A DNA stretch of 64,000 bases. It comes from Pantoea vagans (GTDB taxonomy: Bacteria; Pseudomonadota; Gammaproteobacteria; Enterobacterales; Enterobacteriaceae). Numbering within the stretch: the first letter of the stretch is position 1; every line of letters begins with the position of its first letter. Made by a program: the position numbers and the translations under genes. The notes below the pieces were generated by a model. The model made no database searches and had not been told where the DNA came from. It was given only the letters and a program-made list of their open reading frames with translations. Location of the stretch: assembly GCF_001506165.1 (NCBI RefSeq), contig NZ_CP011427.1:1364001-1428000 (forward strand), given 5' to 3'. Of this stretch, positions 25,656-35,384 are shown one piece after another.

Positions 25656-26648
25656 ATGAGTCTGGAAAGCATCGTCACCCGCACACCGCGGCCTCGGAAG
25701 CCCGCTCTGTGGCGCAGTGAACTGTCGCGTCGTATTGTCGGTCGCCTGTTCGGCGGCGTATTGGTGCTATGGGCCGCCGTGTCGCTCGCGTTTCTTGGTG
25801 TGCATCTGGCACCCGGTGACATTGTCAGTTTGCTGATTGGTGAGCAGCTGCGAACCCCGGCAATTGAAGCCGCGATCCGTGCCGAGTGGGGGCTGAATGA
25901 ACCGCTGTGGTGGCAATATTTGCACTACCTGTGGCGCGTGCTGCATGGCGACTTTGGGCGCTCCTACATGCTTAACACCGAGGTGAGCCATTTGTTGTCC
26001 ACCCAACTGTGGCCCACCATCAAGTTAACCCTGGCAGCACTGGTGGTGAGCATTCTGTTTGCGGTCGCGATGGCAGTGGCAACCGCACATCGCCGCATCG
26101 GTCGTCGTGTCGCCAACAGCGTTGAGCTGCTGCTGGCTTCCACGCCGTCCTTTTGGATGGGCATCGTGCTGCTGTTTATCTTCAGTTTCACCTTGCGCTG
26201 GTTCCCGGTGGCCGGGGATCGCTCACTGTCATCACTGGTGCTCCCGGCGCTGGCTTTAGGCATGGCGCAGGGTGCGGTGATGGCGCAGTTGCTGCGGCGC
26301 GAACTGGAGCGGGCGCTGGATGCCCCCTTTACGTTGACACTGCGTGCGTGGGGCGTGGGGGAAACCACGATTCGCCTGCGTCATGCGCTGCGCCATGCGG
26401 CCTTACCGGCTGTGACGTTAACCGGCTGGCTGGTGGGTGGCCTGCTCAGCGGTGCGGTGATCACTGAACAAGTGTTTGGTCGTCCTGGTCTCGGTAAACT
26501 CACTGTGGATGCGGTGCTGGCGAAGGATCTACCGGTGGTGCTGGCGGTAGCCATCCTGTCAGCACTGATTTACGTGGTGATGAGCACCCTGGTCGATATC
26601 TTGTCGCTGTGGATCGATCCTCGCCTGCGTGGGGAGAGCAAATCATGA
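25656..26648 (+). CDS. ABC transporter permease, DppB type
   Basis: Inner-membrane permease of 330 residues with an N-terminal helix after ~35 hydrophilic residues and about five further helices. The EAA-type loop is in the region following ELERALDAPFTLTLRAWGVG, as in DppB/GsiC. The start at 25656 has AGGAGG at 25645-25650; an earlier ATG at 25632 overlaps the previous gene and lacks a site. The stop overlaps the next ATG by the ATGA arrangement. It forms the channel with the following DppC-type subunit. Confidence 0.88.
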   Translation: MSLESIVTRTPRPRKPALWRSELSRRIVGRLFGGVLVLWAAVSLAFLGVHLAPGDIVSLLIGEQLRTPAIEAAIRAEWGLNEPLWWQYLHYLWRVLHGDFGRSYMLNTEVSHLLSTQLWPTIKLTLAALVVSILFAVAMAVATAHRRIGRRVANSVELLLASTPSFWMGIVLLFIFSFTLRWFPVAGDRSLSSLVLPALALGMAQGAVMAQLLRRELERALDAPFTLTLRAWGVGETTIRLRHALRHAALPAVTLTGWLVGGLLSGAVITEQVFGRPGLGKLTVDAVLAKDLPVVLAVAILSALIYVVMSTLVDILSLWIDPRLRGESKS

Positions 26649-27478
26649 TCGCTACACTGCAACGTCTGCCGACAGCACTGCCTGGCGCTGTGTGGCTGGC
26701 GATTCTCTATCTGCTTTTACTGGCGACAGCGGTAATCGCACCGGGCGTCCTCACTCATAACGATCCGCTTCTGGCCGATCCGGTTAATGCACAACTACCG
26801 CCATCGGCCGCGCACTGGCTCGGTACCGATCAACTGGGGCGTGATCTGCTTACGCGTGTGATTTACGGCAGCCGTTATTCCCTGTTAATCAGTGTGGCGG
26901 CGATGGCGCTGGCCGTGCTGTTTGGCACCCTGCTGGGGTTGATTGCTGCCCTGGCGCGCGGCGTGGTTGATGAATTGCTGAGCCGTGCGGTGGATGTGAT
27001 TTCGGCTTTCCCCGATCTGCTGCTGGCACTGATGCTGATCGCCTTTACCGGGCCGGGTACCAATAACTTGATTATTGCCCTCGGTGTGGCCTCGGTGCCG
27101 CGTTTTGCCCGCGTGGTGCGAGCGCAAACCTACACCGTCATGACCTCTGGTTACGTTGAACAGGCGCGGACGTTTGGACTTTCAAGATTCACGTTAATCA
27201 CCCGCCATATTCTGCCGCACGCCATTGCACAGGTTCCGGCCTTAGCCACGCTGGGTTTGGGTACTGCCATCATCGGCACCGCGGGTTTGAGCTTCCTCGG
27301 CATGGGGCCGCAGCCGCCGACCGCCGAATGGGGCCTGATGCTGGCCGAAGGGCGCAACTATCTGCGTAACGCCTGGTGGATTGCGGTGTGGCCAGGCGTG
27401 TTTATCACCCTGACGGTGATTGCCGTGAATACGCTTGGCCGGCACTGGCAGGCTCGTTTTGAAGGAAGAAACGCATGA
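26645..27478 (+). CDS. ABC transporter permease, DppC type
   Basis: Second inner-membrane permease, 277 residues, six predicted helices. The family marks are LGTDQLGRDLLTRVIYGSRYSL near residue 57 and the coupling-loop region EQARTFGLSRFTLITRHILPH. The start at 26645 overlaps the upstream stop (ATGA), and the stop likewise overlaps the ATPase start. The three cistrons are therefore tightly coupled. Confidence 0.9.
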   Translation: MIATLQRLPTALPGAVWLAILYLLLLATAVIAPGVLTHNDPLLADPVNAQLPPSAAHWLGTDQLGRDLLTRVIYGSRYSLLISVAAMALAVLFGTLLGLIAALARGVVDELLSRAVDVISAFPDLLLALMLIAFTGPGTNNLIIALGVASVPRFARVVRAQTYTVMTSGYVEQARTFGLSRFTLITRHILPHAIAQVPALATLGLGTAIIGTAGLSFLGMGPQPPTAEWGLMLAEGRNYLRNAWWIAVWPGVFITLTVIAVNTLGRHWQARFEGRNA

Positions 27479-29079
27479 GCCAGCCGTTTATTGATATCCA
27501 GAATCTCAGCATCCGTTTTGGGGCGCAGCAGGTGGTGAAGAATCTCTCTCTGCAAGTGTGGCCGGGTGAATCGGTGGCGTTGGTGGGCGAATCGGGATCG
27601 GGAAAAACCCTGACCGCCCGCAGTTTGCTGGGGTTACTGCCCGAAGGTGCGGTGCTCACCGCCGACCGTTTCAACATTGATGGTCGGGATATGCGTGATG
27701 CCAGGCGCGGTGACTGGCAGGCACTGCGCGGGCGTCGCATTGGCTATGTGCTGCAGGATGCGCTGGTCTCACTCGATCCATTGCGCCGTATCGGACATCA
27801 GCTAACCGATGCGTTACGTGCTGCCGGGCATCGCGAGGGATTGCAGGAAAAAAGTCTGGCATTACTGAAATCCGCCGGTATCCCCGATGCGGAAAGTCGG
27901 CTGGCGCGTTATCCGCATCAACTCTCTGGCGGCCAGCGGCAACGTGCACTGATCGCCACTGCGCTGGCGGGTAGCCCGACGCTGTTGATTGCCGATGAGC
28001 CCACCACCGCGCTGGATATGACGGTGCAGCGCCAGATCCTGCAACTGCTGGCACAACGCCGCCGTGACGGCCATGGCTTGCTGCTGATCAGTCACGATCT
28101 GGCGGTGGTGGCGGAACTGGCGGATCGCGTGCTGGTGATGCGTGATGGCGAAGTGATGGAGCAGGGACACAGCGGGCCGCTGCTGCAACGTCCGCAACAT
28201 GCCTGGACGCAACGGCTGCTGCGGGCGGTGCCGACACCGGCTACACGCGGGCTGCGTCTGGGTGCCGCTGAACCGACGCCGTTACCGCCGCGCCCAACGC
28301 CGGGCCACGCGCCCCTGCTTGAGGGCATCAACCTGAACAAAGCCTACGGTGAACGTCTGGTGTTGAACAACATCAACTTCACTTTGCATGCGGGGGAAAC
28401 CCTGGGTGTGGTCGGAGAGTCCGGATCGGGCAAAACCTCGCTGGTGAAAGTGGTGATGGGTTTGACGGAACCGGATAGCGGTACGTTACGGCTGGAAGGT
28501 GAGCGTTGGGATCGCCTGCCCGAGAAAGCGCGCCGTGCCCGTCGTGCCCGATTGCAGTTGATTGCGCAGGATCCGTTCAGCTCCTTCGACCCGCGCTACA
28601 CGGTGGAAAAAATTATCGGCGAAAGCCTCGATAGCGTGGGCATTTATGGCGATGCGCGGCGTCAACGTGTGCGTCAGTTGCTGGATGAAGTGCAGCTTGG
28701 CGATCGCTTCTTGCAACGTTATCCGCAGCAACTTTCAGGTGGTCAGCGTCAACGTGTAGCCATTGCCCGCGCGTTTGCCCCCAATCCCGCGCTGCTGGTG
28801 GCCGATGAGCCGGTGAGTGCCCTGGATGTGTCGGTACAGGCGCAGGTGCTGGATCTGCTGGCCGAGATGCAAGCCGAGCACGGCACGGCGCTGCTGTTTA
28901 TTTCTCACGATCTGGGCGTGATCCAACATCTGGCGGATCGCGTACTGGTGATGCAAAACGGTCAGATAGTTGAGAGCGGAGACCTGACGCAGGTGTTTGC
29001 CGCGCCTCAGCATCCGTGGACGCAAAAACTGTTACAGGCGCTGCCGGTGATCCCCGACTGGCAGCCCGCACACGCATAA
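27475..29079 (+). CDS. Fused DppD-DppF type ABC ATPase
   Basis: Cytoplasmic ATPase of 534 residues with two complete nucleotide-binding domains in one chain. Walker A GESGSGKT occurs at 38-45 and again at 314-321. Each domain has LSGGQRQR and a Walker B ending in ADEP. Each domain ends with the oligopeptide-family C-terminal region (QHAWTQRLL and QHPWTQKLL) typical of DppD/DppF. The pair is normally encoded by two genes; the fusion is common in GsiA-like systems. It overlaps the DppC-type gene by ATGA. Confidence 0.92.
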   Translation: MSQPFIDIQNLSIRFGAQQVVKNLSLQVWPGESVALVGESGSGKTLTARSLLGLLPEGAVLTADRFNIDGRDMRDARRGDWQALRGRRIGYVLQDALVSLDPLRRIGHQLTDALRAAGHREGLQEKSLALLKSAGIPDAESRLARYPHQLSGGQRQRALIATALAGSPTLLIADEPTTALDMTVQRQILQLLAQRRRDGHGLLLISHDLAVVAELADRVLVMRDGEVMEQGHSGPLLQRPQHAWTQRLLRAVPTPATRGLRLGAAEPTPLPPRPTPGHAPLLEGINLNKAYGERLVLNNINFTLHAGETLGVVGESGSGKTSLVKVVMGLTEPDSGTLRLEGERWDRLPEKARRARRARLQLIAQDPFSSFDPRYTVEKIIGESLDSVGIYGDARRQRVRQLLDEVQLGDRFLQRYPQQLSGGQRQRVAIARAFAPNPALLVADEPVSALDVSVQAQVLDLLAEMQAEHGTALLFISHDLGVIQHLADRVLVMQNGQIVESGDLTQVFAAPQHPWTQKLLQALPVIPDWQPAHA

Positions 29080-29092
29080 AAAGGAGCATGAG

Positions 29093-30430
29093 ATGAGTCA
29101 GACACAACGCCAGCTGCGGCTGGGAGCGATTATTCAGGGCGTATCCGGCAATATGTCGGCATGGCGTCATCCCGATGCGATAGCGGATGCCAGCATCAAT
29201 GTCGATTATGTGCTGGATCTGGCGCGCAAAGCGGAGCAGGCGAAAATCGATTTCCTCTTTGTTGCGGACGGGCTGTACATCACAGCACAATCGATCCCGC
29301 ATTTCCTGAACCGATTCGAGCCCATTACCTTGTTGTCGGCACTGTCATTGGTGACGCAGAAAATCGGTTTAGTCGCCACGCTCTCCACCTCGTACAGCGA
29401 ACCCTTTACCGTGGCCCGTCAGTTTGCCAGCCTCGATCAGTTGAGCGGTGGCCGGGTGGGCTGGAATGTCGTCACGTCTCCGCTGGAAGGGTCGGCAAAA
29501 AACTTCTCGCGTGATACACATCCTGAACATGATGAACGTTATCGTGTTGCCAGCGAATATCTTCAGGTGACGAAAGGATTGTGGGATTCATGGGAAGAAG
29601 ATGCTTTTGTGCGTGATAAAGCCAGCGGTCAATTTTTTGATCATGACAAGCTGCATACGCTGAATCACAAGGGCAAATACTTTGCGGTGCAGGGGCCGTT
29701 AAATGTGGGTCGTTCACCGCAAGGACGACCGATCGTGTTCCAGGCGGGCGCCTCTGAAGCGGGTAAAGCCTTTGCGGCGGAAGCCGCGGATGCCATCTAC
29801 ACCCGTCAGGAGACGTTAGCAGAGGCGCGTGAATTCCGTGAAGATGTGCGCCGTCGTCTGGTCGCTCGCGGCCGTGATGCCGATGAAATCCGCGTGTTCC
29901 AGGGTATTAGCGTGATTATTGGCGATAGCGAGGAGGATGCAGAACGTCGCTATCAGCAGACTGCCGAGTTGGTCACCATCGATAAAGCGCTGGAGTATCT
30001 GGGGCGTTATTTCGAACATCACGATTTCAGTCAGTATCCTCTGGACGCACCGTTCCCGGATATTGGCGACTTGGGTGAGAACAGCTTCCGCAGTACGACG
30101 GACAAAATTAAACAGAACGCTCGTGAGCGCGGTTTAACCTTACGTCAGGTCGCGCTGGAAGAAGCCACGCCGCGCCCCAGTTTCCTCGGCACTGCCGAGC
30201 AGGTTGCTGACGGTTTAGCGCAGTGGTTCCTGGAAGGCGGCACGGATGGTTTTATCGTACGCGGCGGTACGCCAACCGCATTTGATGATTTCGTGGTGCA
30301 GGTGATTCCACTGTTGCAGGCGCGCGGGATTTATCGCACCGAATATGAGGGCGATACCTTGCGGGAAAATCTGGGGTTAGCCACGCCAGAAAACCAGTTC
30401 GCCGCCCAGCGCCGCCAGCAGGTGGCGTGA
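29093..30430 (+). CDS. FMN-dependent monooxygenase, NtaA/SnaA/DszA family
   Basis: Luciferase-like flavin monooxygenase of 445 residues that uses FMNH2 and O2. Marks are the N-terminal [18 protein letters not shown], the FMN-site segments [18 protein letters not shown] and [12 protein letters not shown], and [21 protein letters not shown] precedes the ATG, 13 bp after the ATPase stop, so it belongs to the transporter operon. Family members break C-S or C-N bonds (nitrilotriacetate, dibenzothiophene sulfone, S-modified cysteine). Here the imported ligand is the probable substrate or its precursor. A flavin reductase is not seen nearby and may be shared. Confidence 0.88.
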   Translation: MSQTQRQLRLGAIIQGVSGNMSAWRHPDAIADASINVDYVLDLARKAEQAKIDFLFVADGLYITAQSIPHFLNRFEPITLLSALSLVTQKIGLVATLSTSYSEPFTVARQFASLDQLSGGRVGWNVVTSPLEGSAKNFSRDTHPEHDERYRVASEYLQVTKGLWDSWEEDAFVRDKASGQFFDHDKLHTLNHKGKYFAVQGPLNVGRSPQGRPIVFQAGASEAGKAFAAEAADAIYTRQETLAEAREFREDVRRRLVARGRDADEIRVFQGISVIIGDSEEDAERRYQQTAELVTIDKALEYLGRYFEHHDFSQYPLDAPFPDIGDLGENSFRSTTDKIKQNARERGLTLRQVALEEATPRPSFLGTAEQVADGLAQWFLEGGTDGFIVRGGTPTAFDDFVVQVIPLLQARGIYRTEYEGDTLRENLGLATPENQFAAQRRQQVA

Positions 30431-30436
30431 CATGTT

Positions 30437-30456
30437 GGTCGCCAGAAATGGCGACC
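30437..30456. repeat. Single degenerate GTAGGGT-type REP unit
   Basis: GGTCGCC/GGCGACC with an AGAAAT loop lies in the 26-bp gap between the convergent monooxygenase and binding-protein genes. The GTAG head is lost, so it is a decayed single copy. Confidence 0.6.
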
Positions 30457-31242
30457 TTAAAGCACAGTTACACCATATTCCGCCGCCTGATCCTCCCAGG
30501 CTTGCACCTCATCGTAAAACGCCCGTTCAGGTACTGCGAATCCGCTAATCAAACTCTGCACCATCAGCGGCTGGTACTGTTTAGCCGAGGTCAGTTCGTT
30601 CAGCGCACTGCGCAACTGCTCAAGCGTAGTCGCATCCGTTTTGGCCGAGGTGATCAGCGGTAGCGCGGCACACAGTGGCGTTTCGCCAATGATCTCCAGC
30701 CCACTCAGTTCTGCAGGATAATGCGCACGCAACAGCGCCCAGGTGATGCAGTCAATCGCCGCCACGTCCGCGCGATTGTCGCGCAGCGCCGCCAGCGACT
30801 GACGGTGGCTGCCACTCAGCTGCGTTTCACTAAAGAAGGTACCATCTTGCGCCAGCGGCGCGACCAGGTAACGCAATGCGTTGTAACCTGAGTGCGAATC
30901 AACACTGTTGCCCACCGCGCGGCGGCCACGGAAATCGCTGAGACTGAGGTTTTCATCTTCCTGACGTGCCACCAGCCAACTGCGGTAGCGCAATCCCTCA
31001 CAGCCTTGTGCGCTGGACTGAAACGCGCCGACCAACTGCACATCGGGCAGTAACGCCACCAATGGATAGCCGCAGGTTTGACTCAGCAGCAGATTCTCAT
31101 CGCGCCAGTGGGGTAACAGGTCGGAGTGCCATTCGACCTCAGCCTGCACGCCGCGTTGCGCCAGCAGCGTCGTTAGCGCTGAGGTCAGGCCGAGCGTCGT
31201 CGGGTGATGGATATCGTACATCGGTAAAGAGATGATCGGCAT
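30457..31242 (-). CDS. PhnD/SsuA-like substrate-binding domain protein without signal peptide
   Basis: Periplasmic-binding-protein fold of the PhnD/SsuA/transferrin-like group, 261 residues. It starts directly with the first beta strand (MPIISLPMYDI) and continues with SQTCGYPL, VGAFQSSAQGCEG, SDFRGRRAVGNSVDSHSGYNALRYL and AAIDCITW. No signal peptide is visible, so it may be a cytoplasmic sensor or ligand-binding enzyme subunit rather than a transport receptor. The ATG at 31242 is preferred, since AAGG lies about nine bases upstream; ATG 31251 overlaps that site. Its first ~104 bases overlap the end of the desaturase reading frame upstream. Confidence 0.75.
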   Translation of the reverse strand: MPIISLPMYDIHHPTTLGLTSALTTLLAQRGVQAEVEWHSDLLPHWRDENLLLSQTCGYPLVALLPDVQLVGAFQSSAQGCEGLRYRSWLVARQEDENLSLSDFRGRRAVGNSVDSHSGYNALRYLVAPLAQDGTFFSETQLSGSHRQSLAALRDNRADVAAIDCITWALLRAHYPAELSGLEIIGETPLCAALPLITSAKTDATTLEQLRSALNELTSAKQYQPLMVQSLISGFAVPERAFYDEVQAWEDQAAEYGVTVL

Positions 31243-32188
31243 GCTGTGCATCCTTGTGCGTTCCCGGATGGGCGTTGACGTTGACCGGCTGGCGCCAAAA
31301 GCGCGTTAACCACTCGCCATAACCGGCGACGCGAAAACCCTGGTTGCGCTGATGATAGCCTTCGCGATACAGCAGATAGACTTTACGCAACCCGTACCAC
31401 GGCAATCCGGGCAGATCGTGATGTACAGAATGATAGTTGAGATTCAGGAACAGCAAGCGCCATGGCCATGCGGCTTCGTTATTCACCGAGCGTGCCAGCG
31501 GCGCGTCTTCGGCGCGATGTTCATAGAAAGATCGCACTTTGGTGAGCGCCAGTGCGGGGTAACTCACGGCAGTAACAAACCACAGTGGTGAGAATCCTTG
31601 CTGCTGCATCCAGTAAAACAGGCCCGCCAGCAAGGTCAAGTGAATCAACCACATGGCAATGTCTGCCCGCGCTCGTGCCTGCACCAGGGTCTTCATCGTG
31701 GCCGCGATATCCAGCAGCGGCCCCAGCATTAACCGTCCGGGAAAAGTATTGCGGAGGTGAACTACGCGTTGTTGCCAGGGCTTGAGTTGTGCCCAACGTT
31801 CAGGGGACAAGTAATAGGTTTCTGGATCTTCATCCGGCTCGGTCAGGGTGTGATTGCGATGGTGCGCCAGATGCGAATCGCGATATAAACCATAGGGATA
31901 CCACACCGCCAGCGGCAAGGTCCCCAGCAGCTGATTGAAACGCGGGTAGCGCGTGGGATGGCCGTGGATCAGTTCATGCTGCAGCGACATGTACCAGGTC
32001 GTCAGTACGATCAGCAGCAGGGTGGAGGCGAACAGTCCCAGCGTTTGCCAGAACATCACGCAGGCAAACCAGCCGCTATACACGGTGATGATCAAAAACC
32101 AAGTGGGCAACTCACTGCGCCACAGCCAGCTACGCGTCAGTTGATGCACCACGGCGCGTTGTTGTCCGTTGATATAGTCATTAGCCAT
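31139..32188 (-). CDS. Fatty-acid desaturase family membrane protein
   Basis: Integral-membrane di-iron desaturase/hydroxylase, 349 residues. The three histidine boxes are present in order: HELIHGH (~residue 70), HLAHHRNH (~107) and HSVHHD (~255), with paired helices before the first box and between boxes two and three. It is therefore probably catalytic on a lipid acyl chain or related hydrocarbon. The last ~30 residues (after NAHPGTHKDAQ) are low in order and lie over the start of the next gene in another frame. The natural stop may have been lost by a small indel, or the overlap may be genuine. Confidence 0.82.
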   Translation of the reverse strand: MANDYINGQQRAVVHQLTRSWLWRSELPTWFLIITVYSGWFACVMFWQTLGLFASTLLLIVLTTWYMSLQHELIHGHPTRYPRFNQLLGTLPLAVWYPYGLYRDSHLAHHRNHTLTEPDEDPETYYLSPERWAQLKPWQQRVVHLRNTFPGRLMLGPLLDIAATMKTLVQARARADIAMWLIHLTLLAGLFYWMQQQGFSPLWFVTAVSYPALALTKVRSFYEHRAEDAPLARSVNNEAAWPWRLLFLNLNYHSVHHDLPGLPWYGLRKVYLLYREGYHQRNQGFRVAGYGEWLTRFWRQPVNVNAHPGTHKDAQHADHLFTDVRYPSPDDARPDLSANDAAGATRRAG

Positions 32189-32404
32189 GAAGATGAATAA
32201 ACCCAGGATGCGCTGAAATTACCTGCACGATGCGGCAACCCTGTTCGCGACACAAAGACCGTGTTTTTATGACTTATGCAAAAAAGTTGATGAAGCGCGC
32301 GAAAACTATTGGCTATCAGTCACCTCACGCCTGGCGTAACCTCTCTCCATCGAAACTTAATCTAATACGTGCGGGCGAGTCAGGCCCACGAGGAGAAATT
32401 CACC

Positions 32405-33427
32405 ATGAAAAAAATTGGCTTCTTATCCTTTGGTCACTGGACCCCGTCTTCACAGTCTGCCACTCGTTCCGCGCAGGATGTGTTATTGCAGTCCATCGAT
32501 TTAGCCGTCGCCGCTGAAGAGCTGGGTGCTGATGGGGCTTACTATCGCGTTCACCACTTTGCGCGTCAGCTAAGTTCACCTTTCCCGCTGCTTGCGGCGG
32601 TGGGGGCAAAAACCAATCGCATCGAAATCGGTACTGGCGTGATCGACATGCGTTATGAAAACCCGCTGTATATGGCGGAGGATGCCGGTGCGGCAGACTT
32701 GATCTCCAACGGGCGTCTGCAGCTCGGTTTAAGCCGTGGCTCCCCAGAGCAGGTGATTGAAGGTTATCGTTACTTTGGTTTTAACCCGAAAGAGGGCGAA
32801 ACCGATGCCGATATGGGCCGTCGTCACACCGAAGAGTTGCTGGAAGTGCTGCGCGGTGAAGGTTTTGCTAAACCGAATCCACAGCCGATGTTCCCAAACC
32901 CGCCGGGTCTGCTACGTCTGGAGCCATTCTCGGAAGGGCTGCGTGAGCGTATCTGGTGGGGCTCAGGTTCAAATGCCACTTCGGTGTGGGCAGCGCAGCA
33001 GGGCATGAATCTGCAAAGCTCAACGTTGAAAGATGATGAAACTGGCGAGCCGTTCCACATCCAGCAGGCGAAACAGATTCGTGCATACCGCGAAGCATGG
33101 GCAGCAGCAGGTCACCAGCGCACGCCGCGTGTGTCCGTCAGCCGCAGTATCTTTGCGCTGACTAATGACATCGACCGTGCTTACTTTGGTCGTAGTGGAC
33201 AAGATCAGGATTCCGTGGGCTTCCTCGATGAGAAAACCCGCGCCATCTTTGGTCGTAGCTACGCCGCTGAGCCTGAGCAACTGATCAAACAGCTGGCGCA
33301 GGACGAAGCGATTGCCGAAGCGGATACGCTGCTGCTCACCATCCCGAACCAGCTGGGCGTGGATTACTGTGCGCATGTGATGGAAAGCATTCTGACTCAT
33401 GTCGCGCCGGAATTAGGCTGGCGTTAA
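32405..33427 (+). CDS. Luciferase-like FMN oxidoreductase (MsnO8/LuxA-type group)
   Basis: Single-domain luciferase-like flavin-dependent oxidoreductase of 340 residues, distinct from the NtaA/DszA proteins at 29093 and 43203. Marks are MKKIGFLSFGHW, an acidic/aromatic barrel start with YYRVHHFARQLSSPFPLL, and a long central insert with GRLQLGLSRGSPEQVI. The start at 32405 follows GAGGAGAAATTC; the earlier in-frame ATG at 32369 lacks a site. It is divergent from the desaturase, and a 216-bp gap with no other recognised feature holds both promoters. The substrate is unknown; close relatives are annotated only as LLM-class oxidoreductases. Confidence 0.82.
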   Translation: MKKIGFLSFGHWTPSSQSATRSAQDVLLQSIDLAVAAEELGADGAYYRVHHFARQLSSPFPLLAAVGAKTNRIEIGTGVIDMRYENPLYMAEDAGAADLISNGRLQLGLSRGSPEQVIEGYRYFGFNPKEGETDADMGRRHTEELLEVLRGEGFAKPNPQPMFPNPPGLLRLEPFSEGLRERIWWGSGSNATSVWAAQQGMNLQSSTLKDDETGEPFHIQQAKQIRAYREAWAAAGHQRTPRVSVSRSIFALTNDIDRAYFGRSGQDQDSVGFLDEKTRAIFGRSYAAEPEQLIKQLAQDEAIAEADTLLLTIPNQLGVDYCAHVMESILTHVAPELGWR

Positions 33428-33455
33428 TCTTCGCAGGGCGTGCCAGGCACGCCCG

Positions 33456-34055
33456 CTAATTCATGGGATATTTTAAAAATTCGGGCAGTGCTTCCATTTG
33501 TTGTGCATACGCGTGCAAATGGGGATAAGCCTGTGCATCCACCACGTTCGGCACCACCAGTTGCATAAAACTCCATACGACAGCGCTGGTAATCGCCACT
33601 TGGTCCAGTTTAAGCGCTCTCCCCTCCATCGCTGCATTCCATAACGCGCAATTCGCGAGCAATTGCTGCGTCACACGCTCTATCCACGGTTGGTGCCACT
33701 TATCTTCCGGACGCAAGCGATGTTCATACACGTGCTGCACGGCTTTTTCACTGGCGGCGAGTGCCAATCCCAGTAGTTGGCTATCCTCGGCCAGCGCCGT
33801 TTCATCAGAAGGGTATAGGCGATGCCTGGGCTGAACGCGGGTTTCCAGATAGTGCAAAATGAGCGTGGAATCCATCAGTACGGTGTCGTTATCCAGCACC
33901 AGTGTGGGTGCTTTAACGGCAGGATTGATTGCAGCAAATCGTGCGTAATCACCAAATACTGAGAGGGGTTGATGCTCAAATGCCATGCCGTAAGCTTCCA
34001 GAGAAATGGCGACTCTTCTGACGTAGGGTGAATCCAGCATGCCAATCAGTTTCAT
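33456..34055 (-). CDS. Glutathione S-transferase family protein
   Basis: GST of 199 residues with an N-terminal thioredoxin fold (MKLIGMLDSPYVRRVAIS, PAVKAPTLVLDN, DSTLILHYLE) and an all-helical C-terminal domain. The serine-containing SPYVRR loop and the D-S-x-x-I-L glutathione-binding segment are conserved. The ATG at 34055 has AAGGAG upstream; the frame also opens one codon earlier at TTG. It is divergent from a LysR regulator and is likely its target. Electrophile detoxification is the family role; the substrate is not known. Confidence 0.88.
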   Translation of the reverse strand: MKLIGMLDSPYVRRVAISLEAYGMAFEHQPLSVFGDYARFAAINPAVKAPTLVLDNDTVLMDSTLILHYLETRVQPRHRLYPSDETALAEDSQLLGLALAASEKAVQHVYEHRLRPEDKWHQPWIERVTQQLLANCALWNAAMEGRALKLDQVAITSAVVWSFMQLVVPNVVDAQAYPHLHAYAQQMEALPEFLKYPMN

Positions 34056-34131
34056 CAAAACTCCTTGTTAATCCAGCAAAGTAAGATGTCCAACATTAAC
34101 GGGCTGATAGCACGACGACCAGCGACGACTT

Positions 34132-34160
34132 ATTAGTAAATTTGTTAGTAAAACTTACAT
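34132..34160. promoter_or_regulatory. LysR-type operator region between GST and lysR
   Basis: TTAGTAAA occurs twice with a 12-bp period (34133-34140 and 34145-34152), and the second copy forms GTAA-AAC-TTAC (34148-34158), a dyad with the T-N11-A form favoured by LysR regulators. It lies in the 152-bp divergent gap, close to the lysR start, fitting autoregulation with control of the GST gene. Confidence 0.4.
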
Positions 34161-34207
34161 CAGCTATGGCAGGCTGTGGCGAGATATGGTCGATCAGGAA
34201 TTTGAGT

Positions 34208-35101
34208 ATGTCGGATTTCCCCCCTGTTGCGATGCTGCGTGCCTTTGAATCTGTGGCAAGATTAGGCAGTCTGACTCTCGCTGCGAGTGAACTCAGTGTG
34301 ACGCATTCAGCAATCAGCCAGCAGATAAAGGCATTAGAAGGGCTGTTAGGCGTGCGCTTGTTTACCCGCCAGGTTCGCGGGGTACAAATCAACGAGGAAG
34401 GCCGCCTTTATGCGCTGCAAATCCGCGAAGCCCTGGCCCGTATTGCTGATGCCACACGGCAAGTTCAGGTTAAACCCAGACGGGCGGAATTATCGCTTTC
34501 GATGGTCCCTTCATTTGCCAGCCACTGGCTAATACCCAGATTAACGGGCTTCCAGGCACAATTTCCCCATATATACTTACGGCTGCAGGCCAGCCTTAGT
34601 GTGAGTGATGTTCAGCAGGAAGGCACTGATATTGCGATTCGGATGGGTAAGGGAGAATGGGCGGGTCTGCTAAGCCAGAAGCTATTTAGCGATCGCCTGA
34701 TTGTGGTGGCGGCGCCTCACTTCAATGGAGGTGATCTACCTCGAACTCCTCAACAAATCGCGGCCAGTGAAATTCTTTTCACGCTTGAATCATGGAACGA
34801 CTGGTGTGAAGCCGCTGGGCTGCAGCAATCTATTACGCCGCGCGGTTTGGTGATAAATGATTCCAATCTGATTATTCAGGCAGTCCGCTTGGGGCAAGGT
34901 ATTGCTCTGGAACGTCTTTCATTGGTTCATGATGCGTTACAGCGCGGTGAGTTGGTGCAGTTAAGCCCTGTCAGCGTTGACTACACGTGGCCCTACTGGC
35001 TGGTAACCCGAAAGGATCGCTCGACATCACCGGAAGAAGCAGCCTTTATAACATGGCTGGAGAAGGAGGTAATAAGGTATCAGGGAATGTTGAATTCATA
35101 A
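34208..35101 (+). CDS. LysR-family regulator, GcvA-like
   Basis: LysR-type regulator of 297 residues. The N-terminal helix-turn-helix is LTLAASELSVTHSAISQQI (about 20-38), and the linker plus periplasmic-binding-like effector domain follow (LSMVPSFASHWLIPRL, DIAIRMG). The pattern is that of the GcvA subgroup, often found divergent from GST or transport genes. ATG 34208 follows AGGAA with seven-base spacing; the in-frame ATG at 34142 overlaps the putative operator and is not used. It probably controls the divergent GST gene. Confidence 0.85.
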   Translation: MSDFPPVAMLRAFESVARLGSLTLAASELSVTHSAISQQIKALEGLLGVRLFTRQVRGVQINEEGRLYALQIREALARIADATRQVQVKPRRAELSLSMVPSFASHWLIPRLTGFQAQFPHIYLRLQASLSVSDVQQEGTDIAIRMGKGEWAGLLSQKLFSDRLIVVAAPHFNGGDLPRTPQQIAASEILFTLESWNDWCEAAGLQQSITPRGLVINDSNLIIQAVRLGQGIALERLSLVHDALQRGELVQLSPVSVDYTWPYWLVTRKDRSTSPEEAAFITWLEKEVIRYQGMLNS

Positions 35102-35143
35102 CCCCAATAACTCTTAATATTGCATTTTAGAGTTATTGGGGTT
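35100..35143 (+). terminator. Perfect 15-bp stem hairpin after lysR
   Basis: AACCCCAATAACTCT (35100-35114) pairs without mismatch with AGAGTTATTGGGGTT (35129-35143) across a 14-base loop and is followed by ATTTTGTTGTTTTC. The stem begins in the lysR stop codon. It most likely terminates lysR and isolates hicAB, though its length would also suit an operator. Confidence 0.75.
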
Positions 35144-35178
35144 ATTTTGTTGTTTTCAGGACGCATCAGGGCAACGAC

Positions 35179-35367
35179 ATGGATAGCAGGTCATTAATGG
35201 CTGAGATTAAAGCTGATGGATGGGAGCTGATTCGAGTTAACGGTAGCCACCACCATTTTGTGCATCCCTCCAAGAAGGGCTTGGTAACAATTCCTCACCC
35301 CAAAAAAGATTTGCCCATTAAAACGGTGAAAAGTATTCGCAAACAGGCCGGGCTGATCGTCCACTAA
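35179..35367 (+). CDS. hicA: HicA-type toxin (mRNA interferase)
   Basis: 62-residue HicA toxin with the double-stranded-RNA-binding-like fold: a short helix (SLMAEIKADGWEL), the strand with the catalytic-histidine motif GSHHHFVHP, VTIPHPKKDLP and the last helix KTVKSIRKQAGL. HicA cleaves mRNA and is neutralised by HicB. The ATG at 35179 is preferred to 35197 because the N-terminal residues match the family. It is followed 17 bp later by hicB, toxin before antitoxin as usual. Local sequence is more A/T-rich than its neighbours. Confidence 0.88.
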   Translation: MDSRSLMAEIKADGWELIRVNGSHHHFVHPSKKGLVTIPHPKKDLPIKTVKSIRKQAGLIVH

Positions 35368-35384
35368 TTTGAGAGAGGTAAACC

